NCBI GenBank assembly: GCA_947396885.1
Contig: OX377204.1
Span: 2,356,001 to 2,420,000, forward strand
DNA from: Heligmosomoides polygyrus polygyrus
Taxonomy: Eukaryota > Nematoda > Chromadorea > Rhabditida > Heligmosomidae
Length of the DNA: 64,000 nt
Direction of reading: 5' to 3'
In this document: positions 51,903-61,948 of the stretch, piece after piece
Numbering within the stretch: the first letter of the stretch is position 1
Layout of the letters: each line of letters opens with the position of its first letter
Translations under genes and position numbers: made by a program
The notes under the pieces: model-generated
Told to the model about the DNA's origin: nothing
The model's database searches: none
The model's input: the letters and a program-made list of their open reading frames with translations, nothing else

Positions 51903-54900
51903 CTTCTTCTTCTTCTTATTCTTCAGCGTTTATCCCGCTTCGTCGCGGGGTCCGCTCTTCTGGTGTCATGACGCCACCTTTCCCGGTCATGCGCTTGATC
52001 GGGGTGGACGCCAGTTACTTTCATGTCCGTGTGTAACGTGTCAGACCAACGCTGCTTCGGGCGTCCTCTAGGCCGCTTTCCTGACACTTCCAACTCAAGG
52101 CCTATCTTGCGGACGCTATCTTCCTTTCCACGCAGAACGTGACCGTACCATCGTAAGCGAGCTTCGCGCATCTTGTCCGCTATCGGCGCGACACCGAACT
52201 TCTGCCGAATAGCATCATTTCTGATGCGGTCCATGCGGGTGACTCCATCCGTCCAGCGCAGCATCTTCGTCTCCATGACGCTGAGGCGCGTTTCAACTTC
52301 CTTAGTCGCAGGCCAACACTCAGCGCCGTACATCGCTACTGGCCGGATGACTGTTCTGTAGATCTTTGACTTCAGGTGCTCTGGTATCTTCCTATCGCAG
52401 AGCACACCAGTCAGCGAACGCCACTTGGACCAAGCTGCACTCACGCGTGAGTTCACTTCAACCATCAGACCGCCGTCAGACGCTATTGCTGATCCGAGGT
52501 ACTTAAACACCGAAGTGCGTGCAAGCTCAGTACCGTTAATCTTAATGGAGCCGGACTCGTTTACGTCAGTCGTTAGGTACTCGGTCTTCTTGACGTTCAA
52601 TTTGAGTCCGAACATTGCCAGGCGGTCGCACCAAGCTTGCACCTGCCGCTCGAGATCATCTTTATCTTCGCAAGCGAGCATCACGTCATCAGCATAGAGC
52701 AATGTCCATGGGACAGGCTTCTGAAGATCTCGCGTAATGGCATCCATGACGAGAACAAAGAGGAGTGGAGAAAGCGCAGAACCTTGGTGCACCCCAACAG
52801 AGATGGGAAACTCCATTGAGGTTCCAGCTGCAGCTTGCACTCTACTCTTTGGGCAAGAGTAGAGCATCCGCACCCACTCTATGAGTTCCTCAGGTACGTT
52901 GTGTTGTCGCAAGGCGTACCATATAACCTCACGCGGTACGCGGTCGAAGGCCTTCTCCAGGTCGAGAAAGGCGATATGCACCGGCTTCTGTTTCTCACGA
53001 TGCTTCTCTACCAGGAGGCGGGCGGCGTGTATAGCATCAATGGTCCCACAACCAGACACAAAACCGCACTGGTTGTCGGAGAGCTTGACGATTTCACGAA
53101 TTCGTCTGTCGAGGATTCGCTCGAAGATTTTCATGCTGTGCGAAAGCAAGCGAATCGGACGATAATTGGAGCAGTCTGCAGGACTGCCCTTCTTCTTCCA
53201 AATCGGAATCGTCGTACTGTTGTGCCAACACTCCGGTACTTTCTTCTCAATTACTACCTGGTTGAAGAACTCAGCCAACCACTCAGCAGGATACCAGAGC
53301 TTCGACTTCCAAACATCGGCTGCCAGATCATCCGGTCCTGTCGCCTTGCATGGCTTCATCTTCTTTAGAGCCGCTTCCGTTTCCTCCACGGTGATCTTGT
53401 GTACGGGACCGTGAACAGAAGCCACAGAAGGGATGGCCGGGTGAGGAAATTCCATGGTGGAAACTTCCTCGAAGTAATCACGCCATCGCTTCAGCGCCTT
53501 TTTGCGGTCTGTCAGAAGATGGCCGCTCTCATCATTGATGCCAACAAACTTTTCAATGTCCTCGGTTTGGCGATGGCGGGTCTTGGCAAGTCGGTACAAA
53601 TACCGCTCACCATCGCGTGACTCGAGCTTTTCGTTGACATCACTATAATGAGTGGCTTTCGCAACAGCCACGGCTTTCTTTGCAGCCTTCTTCGCCTTCT
53701 GATACTTCTGCCAGTTGTCGGCCGTCTTATCGCTGAGAAACACGTGATAGAGCGACTTCTTCTCTCTAACCTTTGCCTTCACATCGTCCGTCCACAGCCA
53801 TGTCTGCTTATCGACCTTGCGTCGCCCAGGCTTCGTTATGCCGAGTTCCAACCTTGCAGCTTGGCGTATCGCGTCGGTTGCTTTCTTCCAAGTTTCGTCG
53901 ACAGTCGTGACTGTCGGTAACCGTACGCGGGAAATCACAGCTGCTTCCTTCTCTTTCATTCGCCACCACTTGATTCTCGCAGCACCGCATCGCTCAACTT
54001 GCTGCATCCTCGGAGGGGTGATCTTAAAGGTGCAGACTAGCGGTCGATGCTGTGGGGCGACCGTCTCATACGGCACGATCTTCGCGTCTGTGACAAGGCT
54101 TCGGTCGCGATCCTTGACAAGGACAAAGTCTATCTGAGACTTGGAGCTCCCACTATAGTATGAGATGAGGTGGGAGTCGCGTTTTCGGAAAACGGTGTTC
54201 ACAATGGTGAGATTATGCGATTCCGCATACTCAAGAATGCGCTCACCATCGGCGTTACGAGACCCGTATCCGAAACCACCATGACAGCTGTACCCGTCCT
54301 TCGCAGCACCTACGTGCCCATTAAGGTCACCAGCGACTATGATGACATCTTTCGGCGGTACCTCTGCTGTCTTCTCATCAAGCAGGCTCCAAAACTCTTC
54401 CTTGGCTTGATCGGAGCAGCCACTCTGCGGAGCATACGCAGAGAAGAAGTGATAGAGTCGCTCCTTCGCGGCGACAACGATCTTCATCAACCGATCGTCA
54501 TAGCGTTCGACGCTTACAATCGAGTCACGAAATCGTTCGGAGACGATTATTCCGACACCACTGGTGGTCCTGGGACTTCCACATAGAACGGCCTTGAAGC
54601 CACGTCCTATGTCCCTTGACTTGCTGCAGGACCACCTCGTCTCCTGCACCGCACAGAAATCAACTCTTCTTCGCTCCAGTGCTTCAACCAACTCGCACGA
54701 GCGGCCCGTTAACGTACCCACATTCAGCGTTGCTACGCGGGTCCTGCCTACGTTACGGGACTTTCGGACTAGCTCAGTTGCCCCCCGATGCCGTCCTCGC
54801 ATCAGGGACCCTCGCATACTTTCCACACTCGCCGGGCTCTGCGAGTGCGCGTCGGTTCCCGCGGACGCCGTAGCACAATCTCGAAAAACATGACTATTCA

Positions 54901-55042
54901 TACACCATGTGATGTGACATGGGTCTTCGTAGGCCGGCCTGTCACAAGGGCCTGTCGCCTGCATTCGAGTGTCCGTGCTTAGCTTAGCTCACAAAGCGAG
55001 CAGTTTCCAGTGGCACCACGTGGAGGAACGGACATCGCCACC
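51903..55042 (-). mobile_element. Full-length RTE-clade non-LTR retrotransposon
   Basis: The 3,140-bp element is flanked by a perfect 13-bp duplication, ATCGAGTGCAATT, at 51890-51902 and 55043-55055. On the minus strand it has a 78-bp 5' leader, one uninterrupted ORF that runs almost to the end, and a short (GAA)n-like 3' tail instead of poly(A). A single APE-RT ORF with a simple-repeat tail is the RTE layout. Complete ends, an intact ORF and a perfect duplication point to recent insertion by an active element. Confidence 0.95.
51923..54964 (-). CDS. RTE endonuclease-reverse transcriptase, intact
   Basis: ATG at 54962-54964 opens 1013 codons without interruption. An apurinic-type endonuclease covers about residues 74-315: VATLNVGTLTG, catalytic Glu in QETRW (~107-111), AYAPQSG, AGDLNGHVG (~211-219), SQIDFV (~276-281) and QHRPLV (His ~306). 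The reverse transcriptase follows (~480-800), with RPIRLLSH, FLDLEKAFDRVP, GVHQGSALSPLL and the catalytic YADD at ~757-760. The C-terminal part has MYGAECWP, RWYGHVLRG and RPKQRWSD, usual for this clade. The protein nicks target DNA and primes cDNA synthesis there. Every catalytic residue I can locate is present. Confidence 0.96.
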   Translation of the reverse strand: MQATGPCDRPAYEDPCHITWCMNSHVFRDCATASAGTDAHSQSPASVESMRGSLMRGRHRGATELVRKSRNVGRTRVATLNVGTLTGRSCELVEALERRRVDFCAVQETRWSCSKSRDIGRGFKAVLCGSPRTTSGVGIIVSERFRDSIVSVERYDDRLMKIVVAAKERLYHFFSAYAPQSGCSDQAKEEFWSLLDEKTAEVPPKDVIIVAGDLNGHVGAAKDGYSCHGGFGYGSRNADGERILEYAESHNLTIVNTVFRKRDSHLISYYSGSSKSQIDFVLVKDRDRSLVTDAKIVPYETVAPQHRPLVCTFKITPPRMQQVERCGAARIKWWRMKEKEAAVISRVRLPTVTTVDETWKKATDAIRQAARLELGITKPGRRKVDKQTWLWTDDVKAKVREKKSLYHVFLSDKTADNWQKYQKAKKAAKKAVAVAKATHYSDVNEKLESRDGERYLYRLAKTRHRQTEDIEKFVGINDESGHLLTDRKKALKRWRDYFEEVSTMEFPHPAIPSVASVHGPVHKITVEETEAALKKMKPCKATGPDDLAADVWKSKLWYPAEWLAEFFNQVVIEKKVPECWHNSTTIPIWKKKGSPADCSNYRPIRLLSHSMKIFERILDRRIREIVKLSDNQCGFVSGCGTIDAIHAARLLVEKHREKQKPVHIAFLDLEKAFDRVPREVIWYALRQHNVPEELIEWVRMLYSCPKSRVQAAAGTSMEFPISVGVHQGSALSPLLFVLVMDAITRDLQKPVPWTLLYADDVMLACEDKDDLERQVQAWCDRLAMFGLKLNVKKTEYLTTDVNESGSIKINGTELARTSVFKYLGSAIASDGGLMVEVNSRVSAAWSKWRSLTGVLCDRKIPEHLKSKIYRTVIRPVAMYGAECWPATKEVETRLSVMETKMLRWTDGVTRMDRIRNDAIRQKFGVAPIADKMREARLRWYGHVLRGKEDSVRKIGLELEVSGKRPRGRPKQRWSDTLHTDMKVTGVHPDQAHDRERWRHDTRRADPATKRDKR

Positions 55043-55055
55043 ATCGAGTGCAATT

Positions 55056-55328
55056 ATCCGGCAAATCATGGGAGTGCGAGAACGTACAGATTGCTCGGAT
55101 TTGTGGACACTTCCGTGCCTCGTAAACGACCCCGACGGTCTCTACACTGGGGATTCCCACCAGAGATTAGAAATACGTGACCTGTCTGCGAGGAGGGAAG
55201 AACTCGTGATCGAGACACAAGGATCACCCCCGAAAGACAAGTCTAAACCGCAGTTTTCACTATTATTGTGTAACAAGCATTCTCGCAGCCTAGCACAGCA
55301 CCTTCGCTTCAGATATTCTTGCCAATAG
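55056..55328 (+). other. Open frame right of the RTE insertion
   Basis: A plus-strand frame stays open from within the RTE flank to 55328 (…MGVRERTDCSDLWTLPCLVN…). It begins at no convincing splice site and has no known domain. It might continue the host gene suggested by the donor at 51831, but this is speculative. Confidence 0.2.
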
Positions 55329-55396
55329 ATCGACTTTCGTCGGTTGATCAGTTTTGGTTGCTGCGAAGCTCTACCAATCTAGGAATACGTTAACCA

Positions 55397-55830
55397 TGCT
55401 TATTCTTCGGGATGTAGAGGCGATTTGAGTGCGCATTTGGCCGAACCGGGCGCATGAAGCACAGTCGATGGAGGTGCCGGCTGTTGCACGTATCCAATAC
55501 CAGGTTCCTAGTTCGGATTTTCCGCCCAGGCCAACCAAGCCTTCCATCCCTCCGGGGTCGGTGAATTGGTACCAGATCTGTCTGGGAAGGATAGAGCGCA
55601 GACTTGTCCATCGCTGGCCACTGCATGTCATTGTATGGCCAAACACGCATTCAATTCGCCTCCACGAGATCCCGTAGAAGTAGAATGCGTGGCGCATTCC
55701 AAAAGGGGTTGAGTAGCGCCGTCCTTTATCCTCTTTATCCTTCATTTGACCGAACCATAGCTTGCGATGGCCAGCCCATGGACAAGTCAGCGCTTTATGC
55801 TTCCGAGACAAGTCTGGTACAAATCACCGG
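55397..55830 (-). mobile_element. SINE split by a second, opposite SINE
   Basis: Minus-oriented SINE sequence at 55397-55448 (cgggatgtagaggcgatttg...cgcatttggccgaacc) resumes at 55758-55830 (gaccgaaccatagcttgcga...agacaagtctggtac). The gap is filled exactly by a plus-oriented SINE. Confidence 0.8.
55449..55744 (+). mobile_element. tRNA-derived SINE nested in another SINE
   Basis: Head cgggcgcatgaagcacagtc (A-box region mutated), B-box-like ctagttcggattttccgcc, tail gccgtcctttatcctctt. Its target duplication is 13 bp with one mismatch: ATTTGGCCGAACC on the left (55436-55448) and ATTTGACCGAACC on the right (near 55746-55758). Confidence 0.85.
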
Positions 55831-55895
55831 CAGTAGTACATAGATTTTTGTCAGAATCGTTCATGAAGAATAACCCGAACAAATGTTTATTAGCA

Positions 55896-55942
55896 CATCC
55901 CAAAAAGGATTGATAAACGCCGTTTTTGTCATTTTTATCCGA
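55896..55942 (+). mobile_element. SINE tail fragment
   Basis: gcacatcccaaaaaggattg, then aacgccgtttttgtc and atttttatcc, is the SINE 3' end only. Confidence 0.6.
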
Positions 55943-56226
55943 ATCTATCCTATTAGGGTGGGGGGGATTAAAGTAATGAGACTCTCCATGCCGTGCCCAC
56001 ATACGTCGTGACTGGAGTCCGGTTTCGTGTTTCTCGTAATTGTATGTTTGTTTGCTACTTAATGAAGGCCACCTGAGGAGTGACCACTTCCGCCCTTCCC
56101 AGAAGCATGCCAAAACCCCAGTCTGTCTCATGCCGAAACCCCAGTCTGACGAGTCGACCTGTGTCGCGCAAATCTCGCCCAGTTCCCAACCCCGAGCAGC
56201 GTGGACTCTATTTTCACGCAAGATTA

Positions 56227-56757
56227 GAAGCACGTCTTCTACCCTAGCCCTGTCAGGCAGCGAGTCTCGGCGAAGCCTGGTGATGCGTTACCGACCTTCG
56301 TCAGTGGGATGTTCACGGCGAGAAGCACCTTCTGAGCTCTTGAGTCTGCGCCCACGGACCGGTATACTGGAAGCTGCTTTCCGAAAGCACGCCGATGGAC
56401 TTCAAGGCCATGGTGAACGAAATAGAAGGGATGGACTGGCGACTCGCACTTAATCGGTCTCAGCGCTTCAAGAAGGTCCTCCTCTTCGACAACGCTGCAC
56501 CCCGTCGGGCCAAGTGACCACGGATAAGCTTGCTCAGCTGGGCCACGTTCACTTACCTTACCCATCGTATTCGCCGGACATCTCTCTATGCGACTACCAC
56601 CACTTTTTGAGCCTATATGACTTCATGGTCGGAAGGGACACAACGACCCAAGCAGACCTCGACAATCATAACGAGCAGTGGATCAGCACCAGGCCTAAGC
56701 AGTTCTGGTAGGATGAGATCAGGAAGTTGGCTGGTCGATGGCAGCAAGGTCACTGAC
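56227..56757 (+). pseudogene. Heavily decayed mariner transposase (family 2)
   Basis: Equivalent to the relic at 3640-4176 but worse: the first motif reads D-stop-K, the FDNA box is frame-shifted (ttcgacaacgctgcaccccg, one base lost nearby), SPCD has become SLCD, and the penultimate region has tag for aag after KQFW. Both copies place the same motifs at the same spacing. Confidence 0.83.
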
Positions 56758-56783
56758 CTTAGCCTGGCGAATACTCTCCTCAG

Positions 56784-56970
56784 AATGCTGTGCCAGACGA
56801 GGTTTTTAGGTGGATCTTTATTATTGCGGCCTAACGTTTCGACTTTCCGTCGTCTTCAGAAGATAATAATAAAGATCCACCTAAAAACCTCGTCTGGCAC
56901 AGCATACTGACAACAAACTAACTCACCATGCCGAGGTTTCAAGAAGAGAGAAGTTGGGAACTCTCCTCAG
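56784..56970. mobile_element. Fold-back insertion with perfect ~40-bp hairpin
   Basis: ATGCTGTGCCAGACGAGGTT...atctttattatt and its exact complement enclose a 39-nt spacer containing taacgtttcgactttccgtc. ACTCTCCTCAG occurs at 56773-56783 and 56960-56970; the other mariner copy has the site once (acattcctcag near 4189-4199), so this is a target duplication. The ~55 bp between hairpin and right duplication (actgacaacaaactaactca...) belong to the insert. Confidence 0.83.
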
Positions 56971-57051
56971 AGTTGTGATTGAGTTATAAGAGATAAAGAA
57001 ATTTGTTGAGTTTGTCTCACTACTTCTGGCCCACCTTAATACTACTGATGA

Positions 57052-57342
57052 TGCGCGCATAGCGCAGCGCAGTCGGAGGATGTAATGGCTGTCGCGTGCA
57101 CCCGACGCCAAGTTCTTGGTTCAGATTTCGCGCCCAGCACGACCAAGCTTTCCATCCCTCCGGGTCGGCGGATTGGTACCAAACGTGTCTGGGAAGGATG
57201 ACGCGCTGACTTGTTCATCGGCTGGCCACCGCAAGTCATTATACAAACAATTACGCATTCAACTCGCCTCCACGACACATCGTAGAAGTAGAACGCGTGA
57301 CGCATCCTAAAAGGATTGAGCAACGCCGTCCTTTATCCTTTA
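57052..57342 (+). mobile_element. tRNA-derived SINE, near full length
   Basis: Head gcgcgcatagcgcagcgcag (an extra gcgca), tail aacgccgtcctttatccttt. It lies 12 bp right of the mariner end. Confidence 0.85.
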
Positions 57343-58240
57343 TAGCGGTGGAATTGGACGTCTGTTTAAGAGGGGCGCCCCATCTAAACCAACTTAAGAA
57401 ACGGCTTCTACAGAACAGAATAGGACCCAAAAAGCAAACAAAGAAATAAACAAACAAATGGAAAACAAACAAATGCCCGCGGTTGTAAAGACGTTCCAGC
57501 TGGCAAGGCGTATTCAAGCTCATCTGACCGCCGCCTAACATGCTATAACCAGGATCCGTCATGGAGAAGGCGCGCATAGCTCTACAACCGTGGTGAAATT
57601 TTTGTTTTTGTTGTATTTTTTTGTGAATTTTGTTAGCTTGAGCCCTATTTTTTCTTCTAGAATCCGCTCCATAAATCCCAAGTCAATTTGTTGCATAATT
57701 GTTAGTTATATGTTTCCCCCACCCGACTAGGATAAATCCCTTTATCCTTATGTGGCACTGAATTTAAGGTGAAAATCGTGCAGACAACTTGAACAGCCGG
57801 CAAATCGACTTTTCTTGAAAAGATCCTTGGATTTTCTTCGACGCAGCAGCTTCATGAAGGCCTACAAAGTAGATGGTGCAGACAGCTGCTCACTACTGTC
57901 AAGCGTTTCGCGCCAGCTTCACGTTGGAATCCGTAAAGCAGCGGTAAGCCGGAAAAACAAGAGGGCTAATTTGTGATGTTTCCGGTCGTATAAATTAAGC
58001 GGACTGCACTTCGCAGCTGTTCCGAATTCCACCAGCACGCCATAATTTTTCTCCACGTAAGATGCTGGCGAGCAGGGGTGCACATAGCTAGTCATTCTTA
58101 CGTGGCATATTACTCTTCTTAAATCTTGAAATGAGACCGAGAACCGTCTCTACGGTATTTTTGACTGTAAAAAAGGATGGTTAGATTTGCGGAGAATTTT
58201 TGCTGCTTATCCTGCCCTTTAATTTTCTACCAAATTTCTG
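57343..58240. other. Spacer without recognisable gene
   Basis: No domain or known repeat recognised on either strand. Confidence 0.35.
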
Positions 58241-59137
58241 TCGTGAACTGACGTTCACGATGATTAATGGAGGAATGCCAGCGATTCTCCCGAGGCAAGT
58301 ATAAAAGAGGGATGCGGCGGAGGATGGCGAGCTTAGATCTGACGGATAAACGCCGCCGACACGTCACGGTTGCTCCAACGTCCGAACGGTCTCATCCTGC
58401 TCGTTGGACAGACACTGATCGCCACGGTTGGCTGGAAGGACGAGATGGACACCTTGGGAGCCCGACGACGACGTGACCGACATGCTAAGACCTAGCGGAA
58501 TCTGGAACCAGCTGTACTCAAGAATCGTGTAAGTTCCTTTGTAATTGTAAAAAATGGAATATTTTAAAATACATGTAGAGTAATTATATTTTTTTTAAGA
58601 AAAGGAAACAAATCCAAAATGTCCAAACGCATCTATACATTCATCTCAGCCTAAAAATGCAATTTCCATGAAGGTAAAAAATAAAAATAAGTGCGAAGAC
58701 AGTTGTAATGTTTATAAAATAAATTTATTTAGAAAGCGATCGAAAGTCTGGAAGCAAAGATGGACGCCGGAATAAAGGACCTGAAAAGGTACCTCGAAGA
58801 AGGGATACGGCACTTGGAACGACAGGCGAACGGAATATGGAAAAACACGGAAGAAAGACTGGAGGCGCTACAGCGAAAAGACAACGAATTGAAACGTCGT
58901 CGTCGTCGGGCTCCCAAGATGTCCATCTCGCCATTCCAGCCAACCGTGGCGATCAGTGTCTGTCCAACGAGCAGGGTGAGACGTTCGGACGTTGGAGCAA
59001 CCGTGACGTGTCGGCGGCGTTTATCCGTCAGATCTAAGCTCGCCATCCTCCGCCGCATCCCTCTTTTATACTTGCCTCGGGAGAATCCCTGGCATTCCTC
59101 CATGAATCATCGTGAACGTCAGTCCACGACAATTTCG
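58241..59137. repeat. Large inverted repeat, ~230-bp arms
   Basis: 58241-58476 (ctgacgttcacgatgattaa...ttctcccgaggcaagtataa...gggagcccgacgacgacg) is the inverse of about 58895-59137, with an estimated >90% match and a few small gaps, around a ~420-bp spacer. There is no obvious terminal duplication. It could be a fold-back transposon or an inverted duplication of a gene segment. Confidence 0.85.
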
Positions 59138-59152
59138 ATGGAAAATGGCTAA
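58732..59152 (+). CDS. Possible coiled-coil exon within the inverted repeat
   Basis: After tttatttag (58731) a frame gives AIESLEAKMDAGIKDLKRYL...RHLERQ...ERLEALQRKDNELKRRRRR. The heptad-like Leu/Ile spacing is a good coiled coil for about 50 residues, ending in an Arg run at the edge of the inverted-repeat arm. Beyond that the frame is arm sequence and probably not coding. It may be a captured host exon; the family is not recognised. Confidence 0.3.
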
Positions 59153-59544
59153 GAAGTGATAACAGAAGTGATAACAGACTTTGAATGGTTAGAGGGTTTC
59201 TAGCACTCTATCTTTTCTATTAAAGAGCATTAAATTTTCACTACGTTTTCTACAAAGTTCTATGGCATATTTTGTGAAAGACAAGAGCGTAAATCCAAAA
59301 TTCTGCTGAGATCGGGCCACGTTGTCTTTCAGCGATTGATGATGTTGGCTTATTTAATGGTGTTGATTCCACTTCTAGAAAACGTTTCAAATTTCTAATG
59401 CGCTCTCAATCGCGCGTCACATTTAAAGACCTTTATTTTCCCTAATTTTCATAACCGCTTTGGCTATCTAACCAGGGAATGCCTTCAGCTCCCCATGGAG
59501 CTTTGGGAAGGGACCTATGCAAGGATGCGCGCAAGTTTCTTCTT

Positions 59545-59640
59545 GAAAAAAACGGAAGACGAAAGACGGAACGGAAAATCTTAAAAATGGCCGGAAACCG
59601 GAATACGAAATGCGGAATCGGAAATGACACATGCTCGCCA
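59545..59640. repeat. GGAAACGGAA-type repeat, copy 1
   Basis: Multiple CGGAA/GGAACGG motifs and the phrase aaaatggccggaaaccggaa recur at 60820-60915. No coding support. Confidence 0.5.
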
Positions 59641-59795
59641 TTTTTTCAGAATTCGTCAGAAGCGGTTTCTATTGCACTTTTCCTTGCTCAGAACTTTGCG
59701 AGCAGCAGAATCTTCCAGACTTTAATACTCATCCTTCCCTTAACATAACATATCGAAGCAAGAATTCATAGTATTGTTATGACTACCTTTCAGCG

Positions 59796-59981
59796 ATGGC
59801 TAAAGCAATAAACGAAAACAATTTTAGGGTCTTATCTTATTATTTCTTACCATTTCGGCGTGCAGTCCTTCCATATCTAGTTCCTGCGATGGGTTTTTTG
59901 CTGACTTTTTTGATGCTGATATTTTTGGACGGTGGACTTAACCGATTTAACCACTTGAGGTTACTTACAGACCCGCATTAA
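59796..59981 (+). CDS. Small single-span membrane protein, or first exon
   Basis: ATG at 59796 lies 2 nt after gactacctttcag, a strong spliced-leader-type acceptor. The 61 codons contain one hydrophobic span (VLPYLVPAMGFLLTFLMLIF, ~residues 24-43) with positive residues before it (PFRRA), and end DPH-stop at 59979-59981. I do not recognise it. A donor-like gag|gttact near 59958 could instead end an exon. Support comes from acceptor, start and topology only. Confidence 0.3.
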   Translation: MAKAINENNFRVLSYYFLPFRRAVLPYLVPAMGFLLTFLMLIFLDGGLNRFNHLRLLTDPH

Positions 59982-60197
59982 AAAAACTTACTCCGGCGAA
60001 GTCTAAAACTGGAGTAGCCACCTAGATCATCTCCCGACCAGGAAGGAGATTCCTCTCAACTTTTTTAGAAAACTGTGGCATCATGGACGTTTTGGTGACT
60101 GCACAGATATCTGCATACTCAACAGCAGTTACATTACAGTCACCAAACCAGTACTCAGAATTCATTCTGGGATCTAAGACGATAACTGGATGACTGA

Positions 60198-60494
60198 TTA
60201 GTCATGGTGGGCCACATTTCTACAGGAATATTCAGTCTGTGCCCGAGGTGACACAGTTGGACAGTTCCTAGGTGGTTCTTGAAGGAATACTTTTGTATCA
60301 GAATTCAATAAGTCACCATAGTCAATCAAAATAACATCTCCTGCTAGATATTCGTGATGCTTCATTAAAAATGCATTGGATAACTCTCTATGGATGAGTA
60401 TCACTCTTAATAAAATTAAAAATAGAAATTTACACCTTTGATCAGAAACGCTGATGTAAACTTGGTGCAGATAACCGCATGTCACTACCTTCAC
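60198..60494 (-). CDS. Unrecognised open frame, possibly coding
   Basis: On the minus strand 98 codons are open (…KHHEYLAGDVILIDYGDLLN…KVFLQEPPRNCPTVSPRAQT…). The mixed composition looks protein-like and different from neighbouring spacer. A purine-pyrimidine stretch (aag|gtgtaaatttct...attttattaag) inside could be a 30-nt intron. There is no domain I can name; a relic of a transposon protein is equally possible. Confidence 0.25.
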   Translation of the reverse strand: MKVVTCGYLHQVYISVSDQRCKFLFLILLRVILIHRELSNAFLMKHHEYLAGDVILIDYGDLLNSDTKVFLQEPPRNCPTVSPRAQTEYSCRNVAHHD

Positions 60495-60789
60495 TGAACC
60501 CTTTGTTTCATGATGCTGCGCTACACGTTTACAATGTTTTTGTAGCTAAAACGTTGTAACTAATGGATCAAGAATTTTATGATCATTCAAATGTTGAGTG
60601 CATTTTCTTAGCATACGATGCATACATAGCCTTTGTGGCGCATTAATTTTGCCCTGCACCAAGCTGTTGCCATTTTTGAGTGCTTTTTTGTAGACTAACC
60701 AAATTCAAGAATGTTAATACTAGAGTTGTCAAACAGGATTTCTCTCAAACATATGAAGGAGAACTTTTCTTAAATTGAAAAGCTGATTG

Positions 60790-60915
60790 TGTTCAATAGA
60801 AAACTAGTGTGGAACAGTGCCCCTTCCGTTTCCGTGTTCCGGTCCTAAAACAGGCGGAAACGGGAACGGAACGGAAGAGCCCAAAATGGCCGGAAACGGG
60901 AATTCCGCACATCCC
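60790..60915. repeat. GGAAACGGAA-type repeat, copy 2
   Basis: ccttccgtttccgtgttccg and cggaaacgggaacggaacgg face each other as an imperfect palindrome, followed by aaaatggccggaaacgggaa as at 59585. Confidence 0.55.
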
Positions 60916-61199
60916 GAGACCTATGCCATGTGAAAGGACATGAAACGCTGACCATAAATATGCAGACCAAATTCGCTAAACGAGACTCGTAAGCGAGTAC
61001 TGCCCGGTGAAATTCCGTTGTTCACTGTATGTCTCATGCGCTGATGAAGCGCGCGAGCCATTTGCAGCGTCACCTGTTGCGGCGGTGACGCAGTGGCAGT
61101 GCTCCCGCTTTGCAGGAAGACGGTGACGGGTTTGGTCCCCACCGATGCTGGTGTCTATGCTTTTTGTGAATGCGCTGAACGCTTCATACCTGTATAAAC
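60916..61199. other. Spacer, nothing recognised
   Basis: Open minus-strand frame 60921-61142 has no motif or splice support. Confidence 0.3.
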
Positions 61200-61282
61200 T
61201 GCCTCCACGATTTTCCTTAGAAATAGAAAGCGTGGCGCATCTCAGAAAGCGATTGATTAACGCTGCTTTTATCCTCTATCCC
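61200..61282 (+). mobile_element. SINE 3' fragment
   Basis: cctccacgattttccttaga, gcgtggcgcatctcagaaag and ttaacgctgcttttatcctc follow the SINE tail. Confidence 0.62.
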
Positions 61283-61948
61283 CAGCTAAAAAAACTGTTA
61301 AGCAGATCTTAGAGACCTGTTAAAGCGCCCAAACGTTGTTATATATACCGCAATGCGGAGGAATTCGTCCCTTTTAGCTGGTGTGGTACCCTCTGCATGA
61401 GACAGGCAAGAAGTTCATCGTGTTTACAACGGAAGAGTCCCACGGTACATAGCTGATAAAACCTGCATAGAATACAACACAACAAGGTAATTCGATCAGC
61501 AAAGGGCGCGGTCGCAACGTCATGGTCGCCCACTTCAAACGGCTTTTTAATTGTTTTAACACTCATATTCATAGCAAGGTGATTCGAGAAAACATTTTGG
61601 GTTTTCTGGAGTGGATCCACTTAACGATGGAAATTAACTGCTAGAGAACCATGCATTCTACAGAACAGAACAGAACATTTATTAAGCCAAAAATAACATA
61701 AAATCTCTGCACAAAAGTTTATAGCAAAAGTTGGCTTCATTATTCTCAAAATTGATATCATTGAAGATTTGTATAATGTAAAAAGTGCTCTATTCTCATA
61801 GCGGCCTAGAAACCGCCAAACGTCTGTTTGGAGGGTTCGCCCCCCAACCCCGATAACAGGACAACCCCAATCTTTTTCCATTCTCCTTTAGGCCTTCTTA
61901 CAGCCCTCTTTTATTAAGTAAAAAAATCGGTTTTACCATATAGATCAG
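61283..61948. other. Spacer, nothing recognised
   Basis: Short minus-strand frames only; a cagaacagaacagaac run at about 61660-61677. Confidence 0.3.

Larger units (their letters stand above)
55953..57039 (+). mobile_element. Mariner family 2, copy 2, both ends present
   Basis: Left end TTAGGGTGGGGGGGATTAAA and right end inward TTAAGGTGGGCCAGAAGTAG, both leading to (a)gtgagac/atgagac, with TA at 55951-55952 and 57040-57041. It contains a 187-bp insertion (56784-56970). The body matches 3420-4282. Confidence 0.84.

Noticed and set aside
52835..53368. Plus-strand open frames across 52.1-54.9 kb
   Set aside because: All are antisense shadows of the intact 1013-codon RTE ORF on the minus strand.
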